A stretch of DNA of 60,090 nt from Methanolobus sp. (lineage in GTDB: Archaea > Halobacteriota > Methanosarcinia > Methanosarcinales > Methanosarcinaceae): the NCBI GenBank assembly GCA_030154025.1, contig JASKKT010000007.1, positions 1 through 60,090 on the forward strand, written 5' to 3'. The position numbers and the translations under genes are program-made. How positions within the stretch are numbered: the stretch's first letter is position 1; every line of letters starts with the position of its first letter. The notes beneath the pieces were generated by a model that was given only the letters and a program-made list of their open reading frames with translations, had not been told where the DNA came from and did not search any database. Shown here piece by piece: positions 16,999 to 27,302 of the stretch.

Positions 16999-17895
16999 AT
17001 GACCCATGAAACTGACAGAAGCGATACTGCAGTAAAGGTGACCTTTAACGGGCTGATATTGGACGTTGTCCTGACCATATTCAAATTTATCGCCGGTATC
17101 TTTGGTAACAGTTCGGCGATGATCGCAGATGCTGTCCATTCCCTCTCTGATTTTGTTACCGATATAGTGGTAATCGTGGGACTCAGGGCTGCAGGGAAGC
17201 CTGCAGACGACAACCACCAGTATGGCCACGGCAAAATAGAAACCCTATGTGCGGCTTTTGTTGGCATTGCTCTTGTTTTCATAGGACTGGAGATCCTTGT
17301 CAACGGCCTTTCCAAGATTCTTCTTGTGTTACATGGCGAAAACCTGGAGCAGCCTGGAATGATAGCTTTGGCTGCAGCAGTTGCTTCGATCTTAGCAAAG
17401 GAAGGACTATACAGATATACTTTGAAGGCAGCCAATGCGATTAAAAGCGACGCTATGATCGCAAATGCGTGGCACCACCGATCAGATGCATTATCATCAG
17501 TGGGAACAATGATAGGCATTGGAGGTGCGATAATCCTGGGGGGTAGATGGGTTATACTCGATCCTCTTGCAGCGGTCGTACTGAGTTTTGTCATCTTCAA
17601 GGTGGCATTTAATATCTCTTATAAGAACATTAATGAACTTGCGGAAGCTGCTCTTGATGCAGAGGTTGTTGAAGACATAGTGAACACTATTATCTCAACG
17701 GAAGGTGTCAGGGACTTCCACAAGCTCAAGACAAGAAAGATAGGCAGCAACATTGCTACCGATGTACATATACAGGTAGATAAGAACCTCAGTCTTATTG
17801 AAGCCCACAACATATGCAGCGAAGTGGAGAACCGCTTACGGTCAAAGTACGGAAAGGAGAGTATTCTGTATATTCACTGTGAGCCTTATATGTAA
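16999..17895 (+). CDS. Cation diffusion facilitator (CDF) metal exporter
   Basis: A 298-residue CDF/FieF-type antiporter that exports divalent metals (Zn, Fe or Mn) in exchange for protons. It has six membrane segments. Site-A motifs are visible: SSAMIADAVHSLSDFVTD in TM2 and AWHHRSDALSS in TM5, with the NHQYGHGKIE loop between. A cytosolic ZT-dimer domain (about 205-298) has EGVRDFHKLKTRKIG and DVHIQVD. GGAG lies at 16987-16990 before the ATG. The metal cannot be fixed from sequence. Confidence 0.93.
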   Translation: MTHETDRSDTAVKVTFNGLILDVVLTIFKFIAGIFGNSSAMIADAVHSLSDFVTDIVVIVGLRAAGKPADDNHQYGHGKIETLCAAFVGIALVFIGLEILVNGLSKILLVLHGENLEQPGMIALAAAVASILAKEGLYRYTLKAANAIKSDAMIANAWHHRSDALSSVGTMIGIGGAIILGGRWVILDPLAAVVLSFVIFKVAFNISYKNINELAEAALDAEVVEDIVNTIISTEGVRDFHKLKTRKIGSNIATDVHIQVDKNLSLIEAHNICSEVENRLRSKYGKESILYIHCEPYM

Positions 17896-17955
17896 TCTCA
17901 GTATGAAAAACGTCCCCTGAAAATGTAAGAATGACTTCAATCACATACAGTGACC

Positions 17956-18669
17956 TTATCTTTCTTTTATGCACAGGTAGGTTGCAAGGAACCCGTTCTC
18001 ATAAAATGACTCTTCTATCCTGAAACCGGCCTTTTTTATGAGCCCTTCGATCACCCAGTCAAAGGTTGAGAACTCCTCCTTGATGTGCAGCATATATTCT
18101 CTGGTCATTTCATCCTTTACTTCTTCCGGGATGCTCTGCAGCAATTTTGGGATAAAGGAGTCAAAATCACTGATCTCCGACGAAAAAACTACATCCTTCA
18201 GGAAGAACCTGCCACCTGTCCTTAGCATTGAACCGACATGCTGCAGCGCAATGAGCTTCCAGAAGTCCGGCAGGTGGTGCAGTGCCAGCTGGGTTACCAC
18301 CGCATCGAACGGCCCGTCATCGGGTTCGAATGTGAGAAAACTTCCTTTGGTGAACTGGATATTGTCCCTGTTTCTTGACTTTGCCTTTTCCCTGGCGAAT
18401 TCAAGCATCCCCCCGGAGACATCCAAAGCAACAACCTGTTTGCAATGCCTTGAGAGCTCAATGGAGAACTCCCCGGTCCCGCATCCTATCTCCAGTACCC
18501 TTTCCTCCTGCTGGAGACCGATGAGCTGGAGCATTGTTTCGGCTTCACTGCCAATGTCCCGGATCTTCTGCATCTTCCGGTCGTAGTGCAGGATCTCCTC
18601 CTTATCCGTGTAATCAGTACCAACCTGGATGAATTCGTCATAATACCATTCAGGCAGTTCTCTCATCAT
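17956..18669 (-). CDS. Class I SAM-dependent methyltransferase
   Basis: A 237-residue methyltransferase with VLEIGCGTGEFSIEL (motif I, about 59-73), VVALDVSGGMLEFAREKA and FDAVVTQLALHHLPD. The composition is typical of the window. The substrate is unknown. It is the last gene of a minus-strand group hisF-mazG-methyltransferase, starting 35 bases after the mazG stop, so it may be co-transcribed with them. Confidence 0.88.
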   Translation of the reverse strand: MMRELPEWYYDEFIQVGTDYTDKEEILHYDRKMQKIRDIGSEAETMLQLIGLQQEERVLEIGCGTGEFSIELSRHCKQVVALDVSGGMLEFAREKAKSRNRDNIQFTKGSFLTFEPDDGPFDAVVTQLALHHLPDFWKLIALQHVGSMLRTGGRFFLKDVVFSSEISDFDSFIPKLLQSIPEEVKDEMTREYMLHIKEEFSTFDWVIEGLIKKAGFRIEESFYENGFLATYLCIKER

Positions 18670-18703
18670 GCTTCCACCTCAGCTCCCAAATATCAGAACC
18701 GGA

Positions 18704-18991
18704 TCAGTCCGTGCAGATGCAGGGTCTTTGCCGGCAGGTTGGGCACTTGCCCGGGTACTTCTCAAGGAATACTTCCTCAAGGTCGATACCATAGAGATTC
18801 GCCAGTGCGCCCACCCAGGCAAAACAGTCCGCAAGCTCCTCCCGCAGATTCTCCCTGTCATCCCTGCGCACGGCCTCTGCAAGTTCGCCGACCTCCTCTA
18901 CCAGCCAGAGCATGGTTGCCGTGGGACCGCGCTTCCTGTCGTTGTGTGCGTAGAGGTCAGACATCAGTTGCTGGAAATCTTTTATTTCCAC
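18704..18991 (-). CDS. MazG-like nucleotide pyrophosphohydrolase with Cys-rich tail
   Basis: A 95-residue MazG-family all-alpha NTP pyrophosphohydrolase. The EExGELAEAV...EELADCFAWV pattern provides the acidic Mg-binding residues. The tail CPTCRQRPCIC carries four cysteines suitable for binding zinc, an addition to the minimal fold. GTG 18991 is the start: GGTGATC lies just upstream. It starts 12 bases after hisF. It may clean up noncanonical NTPs or act as a HisE-like phosphoribosyl-ATP pyrophosphohydrolase relative; the first is more likely because the motif pattern is MazG. Confidence 0.88.
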   Translation of the reverse strand: MEIKDFQQLMSDLYAHNDRKRGPTATMLWLVEEVGELAEAVRRDDRENLREELADCFAWVGALANLYGIDLEEVFLEKYPGKCPTCRQRPCICTD

Positions 18992-19003
18992 AGGATCACC
19001 GCA

Positions 19004-19825
19004 TCAGAGCCTTACGGGGATGTTCTTCTTCCTGAGGTATTCCTTGACATCGTTCACTGTATACTCCCCGAAGTGGAATATGCTCGCTGCCAGTGCAGCA
19101 TCCGCTTTTCCATCAACGAAGCCCCTGTACATGTGCTCGGGATTACCCACGCCGCCGGATGCGATGATGGGTATCTCCAGTTCTTCCGAGAGCTTTCTGG
19201 TGATGGGTATGTCAAAGCCGTCATAGGTACCGTCCCTGTCCATGCTGGTGAGAAGTATCTCCCCGGAACCCAGTTCCTCCACCTTCTTTGCCCACTGCAC
19301 GGCATCAAGACCTGTTGGCTTGCGTCCGCCGTAGATGACAACCTCGTACCAGGCTTTGGTGCCGTCCTCCAGCTCCAGTATGGTCTTGTCGGGATTGTCC
19401 TCTATGTTGGTGTTTCTCTTGCAGTCGATGGCTGTGACTATGCACTGCGCTCCGAAGATCTCAGAGGCTTCCTTTATGAGCTGTGGGTTCTTGACCGCAG
19501 CCGTGTTGATGGATACTTTGTCGGCACCCGCACGGAGTATCTGCCTGATGTCCTCGATGGAGTTTATCCCGCCACCTACGGTCAGGGGAATGAAAACCTC
19601 GTTAGCTGTCCTCTCGATGACGTCTATCATGGTGGAGCGCCCTTCATGGGAGGCCGTGATGTCCAGGAAGACAAGTTCGTCAGCGCCCTGTTCATTGTAT
19701 CTCTTTGCAAGCTCCACGGGGTCGCCTGCTTTTCTGAGTCCTACGAACTCGATACCCTTAACAACAGTCCCCCCGGCCTCGTCAAGCGTTACGTCAAGAC
19801 ATGGTATTATCCTTTTAGTGAGCAT
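19004..19825 (-). CDS. hisF: Imidazole glycerol phosphate synthase, cyclase subunit HisF
   Basis: HisF uses ammonia from HisH to convert PRFAR to imidazole glycerol phosphate and AICAR in histidine biosynthesis. It is a (beta/alpha)8 barrel of 273 aa. Catalytic Asp11 is in RIIPCLDV and Asp134 in VTAIDCKR; phosphate-binding LTVGGGI and IIASGGVG segments are clear. No hisH lies nearby. An A/T-rich upstream region of 256 bases separates it from the divergent DUF6064 gene. Confidence 0.97.
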   Translation of the reverse strand: MLTKRIIPCLDVTLDEAGGTVVKGIEFVGLRKAGDPVELAKRYNEQGADELVFLDITASHEGRSTMIDVIERTANEVFIPLTVGGGINSIEDIRQILRAGADKVSINTAAVKNPQLIKEASEIFGAQCIVTAIDCKRNTNIEDNPDKTILELEDGTKAWYEVVIYGGRKPTGLDAVQWAKKVEELGSGEILLTSMDRDGTYDGFDIPITRKLSEELEIPIIASGGVGNPEHMYRGFVDGKADAALAASIFHFGEYTVNDVKEYLRKKNIPVRL

Positions 19826-20081
19826 AATGATCGTTCCTTTTCACCGCTTATGGTAACTTCACCTGCCTTGCTTACTGGCAGGCTGCATATCTAGATAGGA
19901 AGACATTGATTTTTTATTTAATGCTTGTTATATGAATGCAATGTTCTCCTAGAAACAGACAGTCATGAATATATATAGGAGTATCTTACATGTTAACTAG
20001 CTGATTTCCCAAGTCTCCCGTAAGAACACTACAGAAAATAACCGGGATTCATAATCAAATGTCAACAAACCGGGTGATTGC

Positions 20082-20723
20082 ATGAACTTTCCCTTCACTG
20101 AAGAGCAATTCCTGAACAACTTTGCAAACTACAATTCTGATGTATTTCCTGCACAAATTTTCCTTTACCTGCTCGCGGGAATAGCGCTATATCTTGTTTC
20201 CAGTAAAAGGACATATTCAGGCCGGCTTATTTCCGGTATACTGGGTTTTTTCTGGTTATGGATGGGTATTATTTATTATATCCTCTATTTCTCCTCTATT
20301 AATAAACCGGCCTACCTGTTCGGCTTTTTATTTATCTTTCAGGCTTCATTGTTCTTTAAATACGGAGTGCTTGAAAGAAAGCTTTCCTTCAGGTTCAGCA
20401 AGGATATATTCGGATTAGCCGGCTTGGCAATGATCCTGTACGGCCTTATCATTTATCCAGTGTTTGGATATTCCATAGGCCACGTCTACCCATATCAGCC
20501 AACATTCGGTCTCCCGTGCCCCACAACCATATTCACTTTCGGACTCCTGCTATGGATTCCTGAGAAGGTGCCAAAACAGCTTCTCGCAGTTCCCCTGCTG
20601 TGGTCTTTTGTGGGGTTCACGGCTGCGTTTGCCTTTGGTATCCTGGAGGATATACTGTTACTGGTATCAGGACTGACAGCTGTCTTTTTGATATGGCATA
20701 AGAACAGAGATGTCGTAGACTGA
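20082..20723 (+). CDS. DUF6064-family membrane protein
   Basis: A 213-residue polytopic membrane protein with six or seven hydrophobic segments. The N-terminal FPFTEEQFLNNFANYNSDVFPAQ stretch and the PTFGLPCPTTIFTFGLLL motif match the DUF6064 family, whose function is not known. GGTGATT (20073-20079) lies just before the ATG. Confidence 0.85.
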   Translation: MNFPFTEEQFLNNFANYNSDVFPAQIFLYLLAGIALYLVSSKRTYSGRLISGILGFFWLWMGIIYYILYFSSINKPAYLFGFLFIFQASLFFKYGVLERKLSFRFSKDIFGLAGLAMILYGLIIYPVFGYSIGHVYPYQPTFGLPCPTTIFTFGLLLWIPEKVPKQLLAVPLLWSFVGFTAAFAFGILEDILLLVSGLTAVFLIWHKNRDVVD

Positions 20724-20764
20724 GATTACTGTAATATTCTTATCTAAATAGAGGGAGAATTCTT

Positions 20765-21217
20765 ATGGACCCGGTACTGGACAGCAGAACTGAAATACTG
20801 GTAGTCGGAACTTACCCCGGCCGAAAATCACGGGAACTGAATCAATACTATGGTAATCCCCGAAATCACTTCTGGAAACTGATGGATTGTGTGCTTGGTA
20901 CTAATTTGCAAGCACTAGGCTATGAAGCAAGAAAAGAGACTTTACTGCAGCATAAGATCGGACTATGGGATGTTATAGAATCCTGCGATATCACCGGAAG
21001 CTCGGACAGCAGTATCCGTAATGAAGCGTGTAATGACTTTTCTCAGCTGGGCCATGTCAGCAAGATCATATGTAATGGAAAGAAGGCATATGAATGCATT
21101 GAGAGATGCAATGTGCCGGCCAACATTGAGCTTGTGAGAGTTCCTTCTTCAAGTCCGGCGAGAGCCATGAAATTTGAAGATAAGGTCAGGGAATGGAAGA
21201 AGGCCTGTTCTTCATAA
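20765..21217 (+). CDS. Family 6 UDG-superfamily hypoxanthine-DNA glycosylase
   Basis: A 150-residue protein of the uracil-DNA glycosylase superfamily. The VGTYPG motif (14-19) and NPRNHFW (31-37) match family 6, first characterised from Methanosarcina as a hypoxanthine-DNA glycosylase that removes deaminated adenine. The C-terminal PSSSPAR corresponds to the intercalation motif region. AGGGAGAA precedes the ATG. It follows the DUF6064 gene by 41 bases on the same strand. Confidence 0.9.
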   Translation: MDPVLDSRTEILVVGTYPGRKSRELNQYYGNPRNHFWKLMDCVLGTNLQALGYEARKETLLQHKIGLWDVIESCDITGSSDSSIRNEACNDFSQLGHVSKIICNGKKAYECIERCNVPANIELVRVPSSSPARAMKFEDKVREWKKACSS

Positions 21218-21261
21218 ATGCGTAGACATCTCATCACTGCCCATTGGTCCGATATTCCGCT

Positions 21262-21966
21262 TCACACCAGCAGCACTGCAATGACCCCCGCCAGGAAAAC
21301 CCCGTCGAAAGTCCCCGCACCGCCAATACTTGCCACAGGAGCTCCGATCTTGCTTATTGCTCCCAGGTTCAGCAGGTCGGCGCCGATAAGGGTGCCCATG
21401 GTGCCGCTGACATAGGCGGTGATGAAAATTAGGTCGTGGGTGGCTTGCGTCATGGAGATGACAAGGGTGGAGCCAAGCGCCGCCGTAAGGGGAGGTATCA
21501 ATGCGGGGGAGACTATGCCGACTCCCCGGACCGGGCGCGCGACTATTTTAGTGACAAGGGCGACGATGGTGGTTGCATAAAGGACATATGGGAAGGCTTC
21601 GGGGAAAAGGCTCAGCAGGTATAACGATACAAGGGTGGGTATGATGGCACCTCCCACATTGATGGCAAGCGTGGTCTTCCTCATGAAAGTCTCCCTGAAG
21701 GGCATCCTGTAGTTGATGCCGAACATCCTTGCATGGCGCTGCTCCTCAATGGGTATCTCCGCCTCGAGAGTCCGAAGAGGAATATTGATGTTGCTTCCGA
21801 TAAGGGAAAAGAAGAGCAGGATGAAAGCATCCCCCCACGAGAAGCCTATCCTGGCAAAGGCAGTGCTTGCAAGCCCAAAGAACAGCACGGAGACGACAAC
21901 AGCAACGAACAGGGTCAGGACTATGGTAAAAGCGATTTTGAACGGGCTGTAAAAAAGTGGTTGCAT
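21262..21966 (-). CDS. DUF1614-family membrane protein
   Basis: A 234-residue polytopic membrane protein with six or seven hydrophobic segments. The SLIGSNINIPLRTLE motif and the GGAGTFDGVFLAGVIAVLL C-terminus are characteristic of DUF1614, a family common in methanogens and without known function. It is convergent with the glycosylase gene (45-base gap). Confidence 0.85.
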   Translation of the reverse strand: MQPLFYSPFKIAFTIVLTLFVAVVVSVLFFGLASTAFARIGFSWGDAFILLFFSLIGSNINIPLRTLEAEIPIEEQRHARMFGINYRMPFRETFMRKTTLAINVGGAIIPTLVSLYLLSLFPEAFPYVLYATTIVALVTKIVARPVRGVGIVSPALIPPLTAALGSTLVISMTQATHDLIFITAYVSGTMGTLIGADLLNLGAISKIGAPVASIGGAGTFDGVFLAGVIAVLLV

Positions 21967-22048
21967 GGTATTAATATTTCTATAGTCTGGTGGTATTTAT
22001 GTCTATCACAAATACCCACCTCTCCCAGGAATATGTCGTGAGCAGGAC

Positions 22049-22540
22049 TCAGCCTATACTGTTGCCGTTACCGGCCCCGGAGCCCAGGAAGTTGTCCTTG
22101 TTGATCGAATCGCTCATGAACAGCTCCTTGTTTATGTATATAGGTGCATTCTGCCTGAGGGCCATTGCAATACAATCGCTCGGCCTGGCATCGAACTCCA
22201 TGTCTGCACCGTCCCTGCTCAGCCTGAGCCTGGCATAGTAGATATTGTCTATCTTCTCGTCAATGAGCACGCTCTCGATCTTTGAGCCCAGCCTTTCCAG
22301 CATGGCTATCATCAGGTCATGGGTCATAGGCCTTGGCATCGTCTCATTCCTCAGCACCGAATTTATGGAAATTGCTTCGGAATTGCCTACATGTATCGGC
22401 ATAAGGTGACCCTCGTCATCCTCAAGCATAACAGCAGGGACGGAGCTACCCAGAATACTTATCATGAAGACTCCCTTGATGCTGACTTCCTTTAAGCTTG
22501 TATCAGGTTTCATATAATTGGGTGATTTTGCTTTATTCAC
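22049..22540 (-). CDS. Bifunctional nuclease (DUF151) family protein
   Basis: A 163-residue DUF151/BFN-type protein. The VFMISILGSSVPAVMLEDDEG segment, the LPIxVGxxEA-like IHVGNSEAISI and the FDARPSDCIAMALRQNAPIYI motif are diagnostic. A plant member has RNase/DNase activity, and bacterial ones are of unknown role. The N-terminal 15 residues are extra and disordered. The C-terminal SGAGNGNSIG tail is Gly/Asn-rich. Confidence 0.88.
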   Translation of the reverse strand: MNKAKSPNYMKPDTSLKEVSIKGVFMISILGSSVPAVMLEDDEGHLMPIHVGNSEAISINSVLRNETMPRPMTHDLMIAMLERLGSKIESVLIDEKIDNIYYARLRLSRDGADMEFDARPSDCIAMALRQNAPIYINKELFMSDSINKDNFLGSGAGNGNSIG

Positions 22541-22597
22541 TATTCACACAGCAGGTTGATAAGCAGTGATACTTAGCATTTTGTTCCAGTGTTTATT

Positions 22598-25500
22598 TTA
22601 AGGTTTCTTCCCGGATATCTTTATCTCCCCGAACCCCCCACCTCCAGGGGTCTCAATGACAAAAACATCTCCGGGGTTTACCTCACATACGGCCTTTCCC
22701 CCCAGTTCAAGAAGTACTCCATCCTTTTTAACGATATAGTTACGTCCAGCTTTTCCATCCTGTCCGCCCTGAAGTCCTGAAGGTGGTATCCTTCTGTGGC
22801 CTGAAAGGATGGCAGCCTTCATCGGCTCAAGGAAACGTACTCTCCTGATGACGCCACACCCGCCGGTGTATTTCCCTTTGCCGCCGCTTCCCTCCCTGAT
22901 GGAGAACCCCTCCAGGAGCACCGGGAAGCGCCATTCCAACACTTCGGGGTCGGTGATCCTTGAGTTTGTCATGTGGGTGTGCACCGCATCCGTTCCATTA
23001 AAACCGTCCCCTGCACCCGAACCGCCGCAGATGGTCTCGTAGTACTGGAACTCCGAGTTGCCGAAAGTAAAATTGTTCATGGTGCCCTGGGAGCCTGCCA
23101 TCACACCCAGCGCCAGGAGAAGCGCATCCACTATGGCCTGGGAGGTTTCCACATTCCCAGCGACCACTGCCGCAGGATATGAGGGGTTGAGCATGCATCC
23201 TTCAGGTATGGTGATCTCCAGCGGCCGGAGGCAGCCCTCGTTAAGAGGTATATCCTCCTGTACCAGTGTCCTGAACACATAGAGCACAGCCGCCTTGCAC
23301 ACAGCCACAGGTGCGTTGAGATTTCCCGGATGCTGCAGCGAGCTTCCTGTAAAATCAACGTGTGCCTCTCTTCTTTCCCGGTCAATGCTCACCTTCGCCC
23401 TTATCTCGCTGCTGTCGTCAAAGGCCTGCACAGCTTCCCCATCCCTGAGCAGTGTGATAACTCTCCTCACAGCCTCCTCGGCATTATCCTGTACATGGCC
23501 CATATAAGCCTCCACAGTTTCAAGGGAAAAGTGCTCTGCAAGCTTTTTCAGTTCAGCAGCGCCCTTCTCATTGGCAGCTACCTGTGCCCGCAGGTCGGCG
23601 ATGTTCTGTGAAGGGTTACGTGCGGAATATCGTCCGCAGAGGAGCCATTGTTTCACCTCTTCCTCAAGGAAGTATCCCTGCTCGACTATCCGGCTTCCTT
23701 CTGTGATGGCGCCTTCCTCTTCGATGTGCCTGCTTTCAGGTGGCATGGAAGCCGGGCTGATCCCTCCAATGTCGGCATGATGTCCTCTTGAGGCCACATA
23801 GAACGCTATCCTGTCTTCGATAAAAACGGGTGTTATCACGGTAATATCCGGAAGATGAGTGCCTCCGCTGTAAGGGGAATTGACCATGAACACATCTCCT
23901 GGCCGCATATATTCAAAGCGCCTTATGATTGACCGCACGCTCTCGCCCATGGAGCCCAGATGGACAGGGATGTGAGGCGCATTGGCCACAAGATTGCCCT
24001 TCCCGTCAAAGACCGCGCATGAGAAGTCCAGTCTTTCCTTTATATTCACTGAATAGGCGGTGTTCTGGAGAGTATATCCCATCTGCTCTGCAATGGACAT
24101 GAAACGATTGTTGAATATCTCCAGCATAACCGGGTCTGCTTGCGTACCTATCTCCTGCTTTTGCGGCGAATGCTGCACTTTTGTGAGTATCAGGCAGTTA
24201 TTCCGGGTAAGCTCTGCCTTCCAGCCGGGTTCGATGACAATTGTTGTGTTCTCCTCGGTTATGATGGCCGGCCCGTAGATTCCGTCTTCAGTTCTCAGGC
24301 TGCTTCGCCTGATGACAGGGGTTTTGTGGAACTGGCCGGAGGTATACATCAGGGTATGGCCAATAGTTTCATCCTGACCGCCTGTCAATGGGAGAATATC
24401 CTTTTCCTGCATATCTTCCCCGGAACCTATGATCTCCACCGATATTGCTTCCACAACAAGCTCCCTGTCCTGCATGATGAATCCGAAACGTTTCCTGTGC
24501 TCGCGGTCAAAGGCGGCCCTGATGCTGTCCATGTCGGCCGGATCCATTATCAGCGGAGTGTTAGTTCCTATATATTTTGCATGCACTTTATGCTGCGCAG
24601 TGATCTTTTCCTCCGCTACTCCCTGATCCAGCATCTCTTCCCTTCCCTCTGTCTCCATCCTGGAAAATTCCATGTTCAGCTGCATGAGAAGTTCTTCATC
24701 CAGTACACGCTCGACTGCATGCTCTTTCAGTATCCTCCTGTCTGCAAGCCCCATGCCGTATGCAGAAAGCACGCCTGCAAGGGGATGGATGAAGATCGTT
24801 CTCAGTCCCAGTGAATCTGCCACCCGGCATGCATGCTGTGCTCCGGCTCCCCCGAAACAGCAGAGTGTGTAATTCTTGATATCGTAGCCCCGCTGGATGG
24901 ATATCTTCTTGATGGCATTTGCCATATTCTCCACAGCGACCTTGAGGAAGCCTTCTGCAACCCTTTCCGGCGAATAATTCTCGCCGGTGAATGAGCCGAT
25001 CTCTTCAGCGAGTTCCCTGAATTTATGAATGACGATCTCCCTGTCAAGGGGCAGGTCCGCATCCGGACCGAACAGGCAGGGAAAATGTTCCGGCTGTATC
25101 CTGGCGAGCATCAGGTTGCAGTCCGTGACAGTAAGCGGTCCTCCCTTGCGATAACAGGCAGGCCCGGGGTCCGAGCCCGCGGAGTCAGGACCCACACGGA
25201 ACCTGCCCGAATCAAAGTGAAGTATGGAACCTCCCCCGGCTGCAACTGTATGTATATGGAGCATGGGGGACCGCAGGTGCACTCCTGCCACTTCGGTCTC
25301 AAAACTTCTTTCATATTCACCGCTGTAGTGCGCGACATCCGTGGATGTACCCCCCATGTCGAAGGTGATGATGTCCCTGAATCCTGCCATTTCCGATGTC
25401 CGCACAGCTCCTACGATGCCTCCTGCAGGACCTGAAAGGATGCAGTCCCTGCCCCTGAAATAGCGGGCATCGGTAAGGCCGCCTCCTGACTGCATGAAGA

Positions 25501-26272
25501 GCAGGCGTGTCCTCCCGCCTGCCTCCTCCAGTGTTGCAGCGATCCTGTCAATGTACCTCTTCAAAACCGGGGACAGGTAGGCATCCACCACGGTGGTCTC
25601 TCCGGTGCTTACGAATTTCATTAAGGGGCTTACCTCATGGGATAGTGAGATGTGGGTAAACCCTATATCCTCCGCTATTCTCTTAAGTTGCAGTTCGTGG
25701 TCAGGATAACGGTAGGCGTGCATCAGCACTATGGCAAGGGACCTGATACCTTCTGCATATATCTTTTCAAGTTCCTCCCGTGCCTTCCTGGTGTCCAGAG
25801 GTACTATTTCTTCCCCTCCGGCGGTGTAGCGCTCCCTCACTTCCGTAACGCTCCTGTAAAGCAATTCAGGCCGCCTGATCTCGAGTGCAAAGATATCGGG
25901 GCGGTTCTGGTAAGCTATACGCAGGGCGTCCCTGAACCCCTCAGTGATGACCAGGGCTGTGGGCTCACCCTTACGCTCCAGCAGGGCGTTGGTTCCCACA
26001 GTGGTTCCCATTTTTACGGAAGAGATATTTTCCCCTGCCAAGGCATCCTCGGTCCCCAGTCCGAGTATCCTGCGGATCCCCTGCACTGCTGCATCCTGGT
26101 AATGCCCGGGGCTCTCTGAGAGCAGTTTATCGGTAAGCAGTCTCCCGTCAGGAGACCTTGCGACAATGTCAGTGAAAGTTCCGCCACGGTCTATCCAGAA
26201 TTCCCAGGAGCTTCTTTTGCCAGCATCTCCCAAGACACTCCTTGACAATTTTTCTGAGGGCATATTATCCAT
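22598..26272 (-). CDS. ATP-dependent 5-oxoprolinase / fused hydantoinase A-B
   Basis: A 1,224-residue fusion of hydantoinase A (HyuA, about 24-700) and B (HyuB, about 715-1215) domains, the layout of 5-oxoprolinase, which hydrolyses 5-oxo-L-proline to glutamate with ATP. Motifs are [12 protein letters not shown] and [11 protein letters not shown] (actin-like ATPase) in the A part and [16 protein letters not shown] plus [16 protein letters not shown] in the B part. Eukaryotic OPLAH is slightly longer. Hydantoin or N-methylhydantoin substrates cannot be excluded. A second candidate start at MPSEKLS lies three codons in. Confidence 0.93.
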   Translation of the reverse strand: MDNMPSEKLSRSVLGDAGKRSSWEFWIDRGGTFTDIVARSPDGRLLTDKLLSESPGHYQDAAVQGIRRILGLGTEDALAGENISSVKMGTTVGTNALLERKGEPTALVITEGFRDALRIAYQNRPDIFALEIRRPELLYRSVTEVRERYTAGGEEIVPLDTRKAREELEKIYAEGIRSLAIVLMHAYRYPDHELQLKRIAEDIGFTHISLSHEVSPLMKFVSTGETTVVDAYLSPVLKRYIDRIAATLEEAGGRTRLLFMQSGGGLTDARYFRGRDCILSGPAGGIVGAVRTSEMAGFRDIITFDMGGTSTDVAHYSGEYERSFETEVAGVHLRSPMLHIHTVAAGGGSILHFDSGRFRVGPDSAGSDPGPACYRKGGPLTVTDCNLMLARIQPEHFPCLFGPDADLPLDREIVIHKFRELAEEIGSFTGENYSPERVAEGFLKVAVENMANAIKKISIQRGYDIKNYTLCCFGGAGAQHACRVADSLGLRTIFIHPLAGVLSAYGMGLADRRILKEHAVERVLDEELLMQLNMEFSRMETEGREEMLDQGVAEEKITAQHKVHAKYIGTNTPLIMDPADMDSIRAAFDREHRKRFGFIMQDRELVVEAISVEIIGSGEDMQEKDILPLTGGQDETIGHTLMYTSGQFHKTPVIRRSSLRTEDGIYGPAIITEENTTIVIEPGWKAELTRNNCLILTKVQHSPQKQEIGTQADPVMLEIFNNRFMSIAEQMGYTLQNTAYSVNIKERLDFSCAVFDGKGNLVANAPHIPVHLGSMGESVRSIIRRFEYMRPGDVFMVNSPYSGGTHLPDITVITPVFIEDRIAFYVASRGHHADIGGISPASMPPESRHIEEEGAITEGSRIVEQGYFLEEEVKQWLLCGRYSARNPSQNIADLRAQVAANEKGAAELKKLAEHFSLETVEAYMGHVQDNAEEAVRRVITLLRDGEAVQAFDDSSEIRAKVSIDRERREAHVDFTGSSLQHPGNLNAPVAVCKAAVLYVFRTLVQEDIPLNEGCLRPLEITIPEGCMLNPSYPAAVVAGNVETSQAIVDALLLALGVMAGSQGTMNNFTFGNSEFQYYETICGGSGAGDGFNGTDAVHTHMTNSRITDPEVLEWRFPVLLEGFSIREGSGGKGKYTGGCGVIRRVRFLEPMKAAILSGHRRIPPSGLQGGQDGKAGRNYIVKKDGVLLELGGKAVCEVNPGDVFVIETPGGGGFGEIKISGKKP

Positions 26273-26497
26273 CGGAATAAAGTGACAGAAATAAATATAA
26301 ATGTGCCTCAGGTATGCCTTACAGTGACTCCTGCTTGATGCAGCATCCTATTTGGAAGTGTTTACAAGATCCTTACTCAGTTGAATGTAAGATCTTGCAG
26401 GAGGCTGTGACAGGAACTTCCAGTATGAAAAGGTGTCCTGGAACCTTTTGAATTGCTCCATATACTTCTTCCCGTATTCCTGTCCTCTTGATGGAAT

Positions 26498-27157
26498 TTA
26501 CCAGCTGCGGCCTTTTCCGCGCATGCTCCATGCGGTTTTGCCGTCAGACCATCCTTTACGTTTAATCTCGTCAGCAAATATCCTTTTAACATGTTTTGCT
26601 TCCACGGTTGCACCCTTGCCTGAAAAAAAAGTGCCATCTCGTTTCTTGATCTTTGTTATCTCAAAGTCAATATTACCAACCCTGTCGGTGTGACCTATCA
26701 CAAACTCATATCCTCCGTGCACCCTCTTCTGCAATGCTTCGGTATGCCTGCCCTGATGCACGGATATCTTAACAATGACCTCGTCAATGGCCCTTCCCCA
26801 GATGGTAGTGATATCTGCGGCGTTTGCGGAATCGACTCTCTTCTGGACCGCGTCGATGGCTGTTACGATTATCGGGTAGACTTCATCGTTCTGCTCGTCA
26901 TCGACTATTATCTCATCGTCCACTGCCACGGTATCCTCTGTTGTCATTCTGTTCGTGCAACTGAGGGAATCCTGGCCCTTGCTTATTATTACCTTTACGA
27001 TTACATCCTTCGCTCTCTCGATGGTTGCGGGGTGCACTGTGCCGCACTCCTGGCAGCGCACTATTATGTTCTGCCCGGTCTTCAGTACGTCATGCGGCAC
27101 CTCTTCCCTGGGTGAGCATGAAGGGCATACGACTTCTACTTCAACTTCTTCGCTCAT
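26498..27157 (-). CDS. HVO_0476-family zinc-ribbon protein
   Basis: A 219-residue archaeal protein with an N-terminal zinc ribbon (CPSC...CQEC, about residues 11-37), then a region with two OB-like beta segments and a C-terminal basic GKGRSW tail. It matches the archaeal HVO_0476 family, whose function is not established; the ribbon suggests nucleic acid or protein binding. It is followed on its own strand by 225 bases without a recognisable gene. Confidence 0.85.
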   Translation of the reverse strand: MSEEVEVEVVCPSCSPREEVPHDVLKTGQNIIVRCQECGTVHPATIERAKDVIVKVIISKGQDSLSCTNRMTTEDTVAVDDEIIVDDEQNDEVYPIIVTAIDAVQKRVDSANAADITTIWGRAIDEVIVKISVHQGRHTEALQKRVHGGYEFVIGHTDRVGNIDFEITKIKKRDGTFFSGKGATVEAKHVKRIFADEIKRKGWSDGKTAWSMRGKGRSW

Positions 27158-27302
27158 GATCTCAATTATCCATTGTCCGGAGTGTGTAAATAATTAACTC
27201 TGTCTTTAATCCAAGTCTCTCAAAAAAGGCTGTGTCAGGGCCCGTTTTCTTTTTTGTGGTGCGGTGCCCTAAAGGTCCATGTGTCGAGATGGATTGCCTG
27301 TA

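Noticed and set aside
26273-26497. Small RNA or gene between 5-oxoprolinase and the zinc-ribbon protein
   Set aside because: A GATCCTTAC...GTAAGATC imperfect hairpin exists, but there is no promoter-terminator pair or ORF to support a gene.
27237-27270. Possible terminator after speB (AGGGC...GCCCT)
   Set aside because: The stem is only five bases with a loop of more than 20; the nearby minus-strand T-run at 27222-27227 is suggestive, but the structure is too weak to call.
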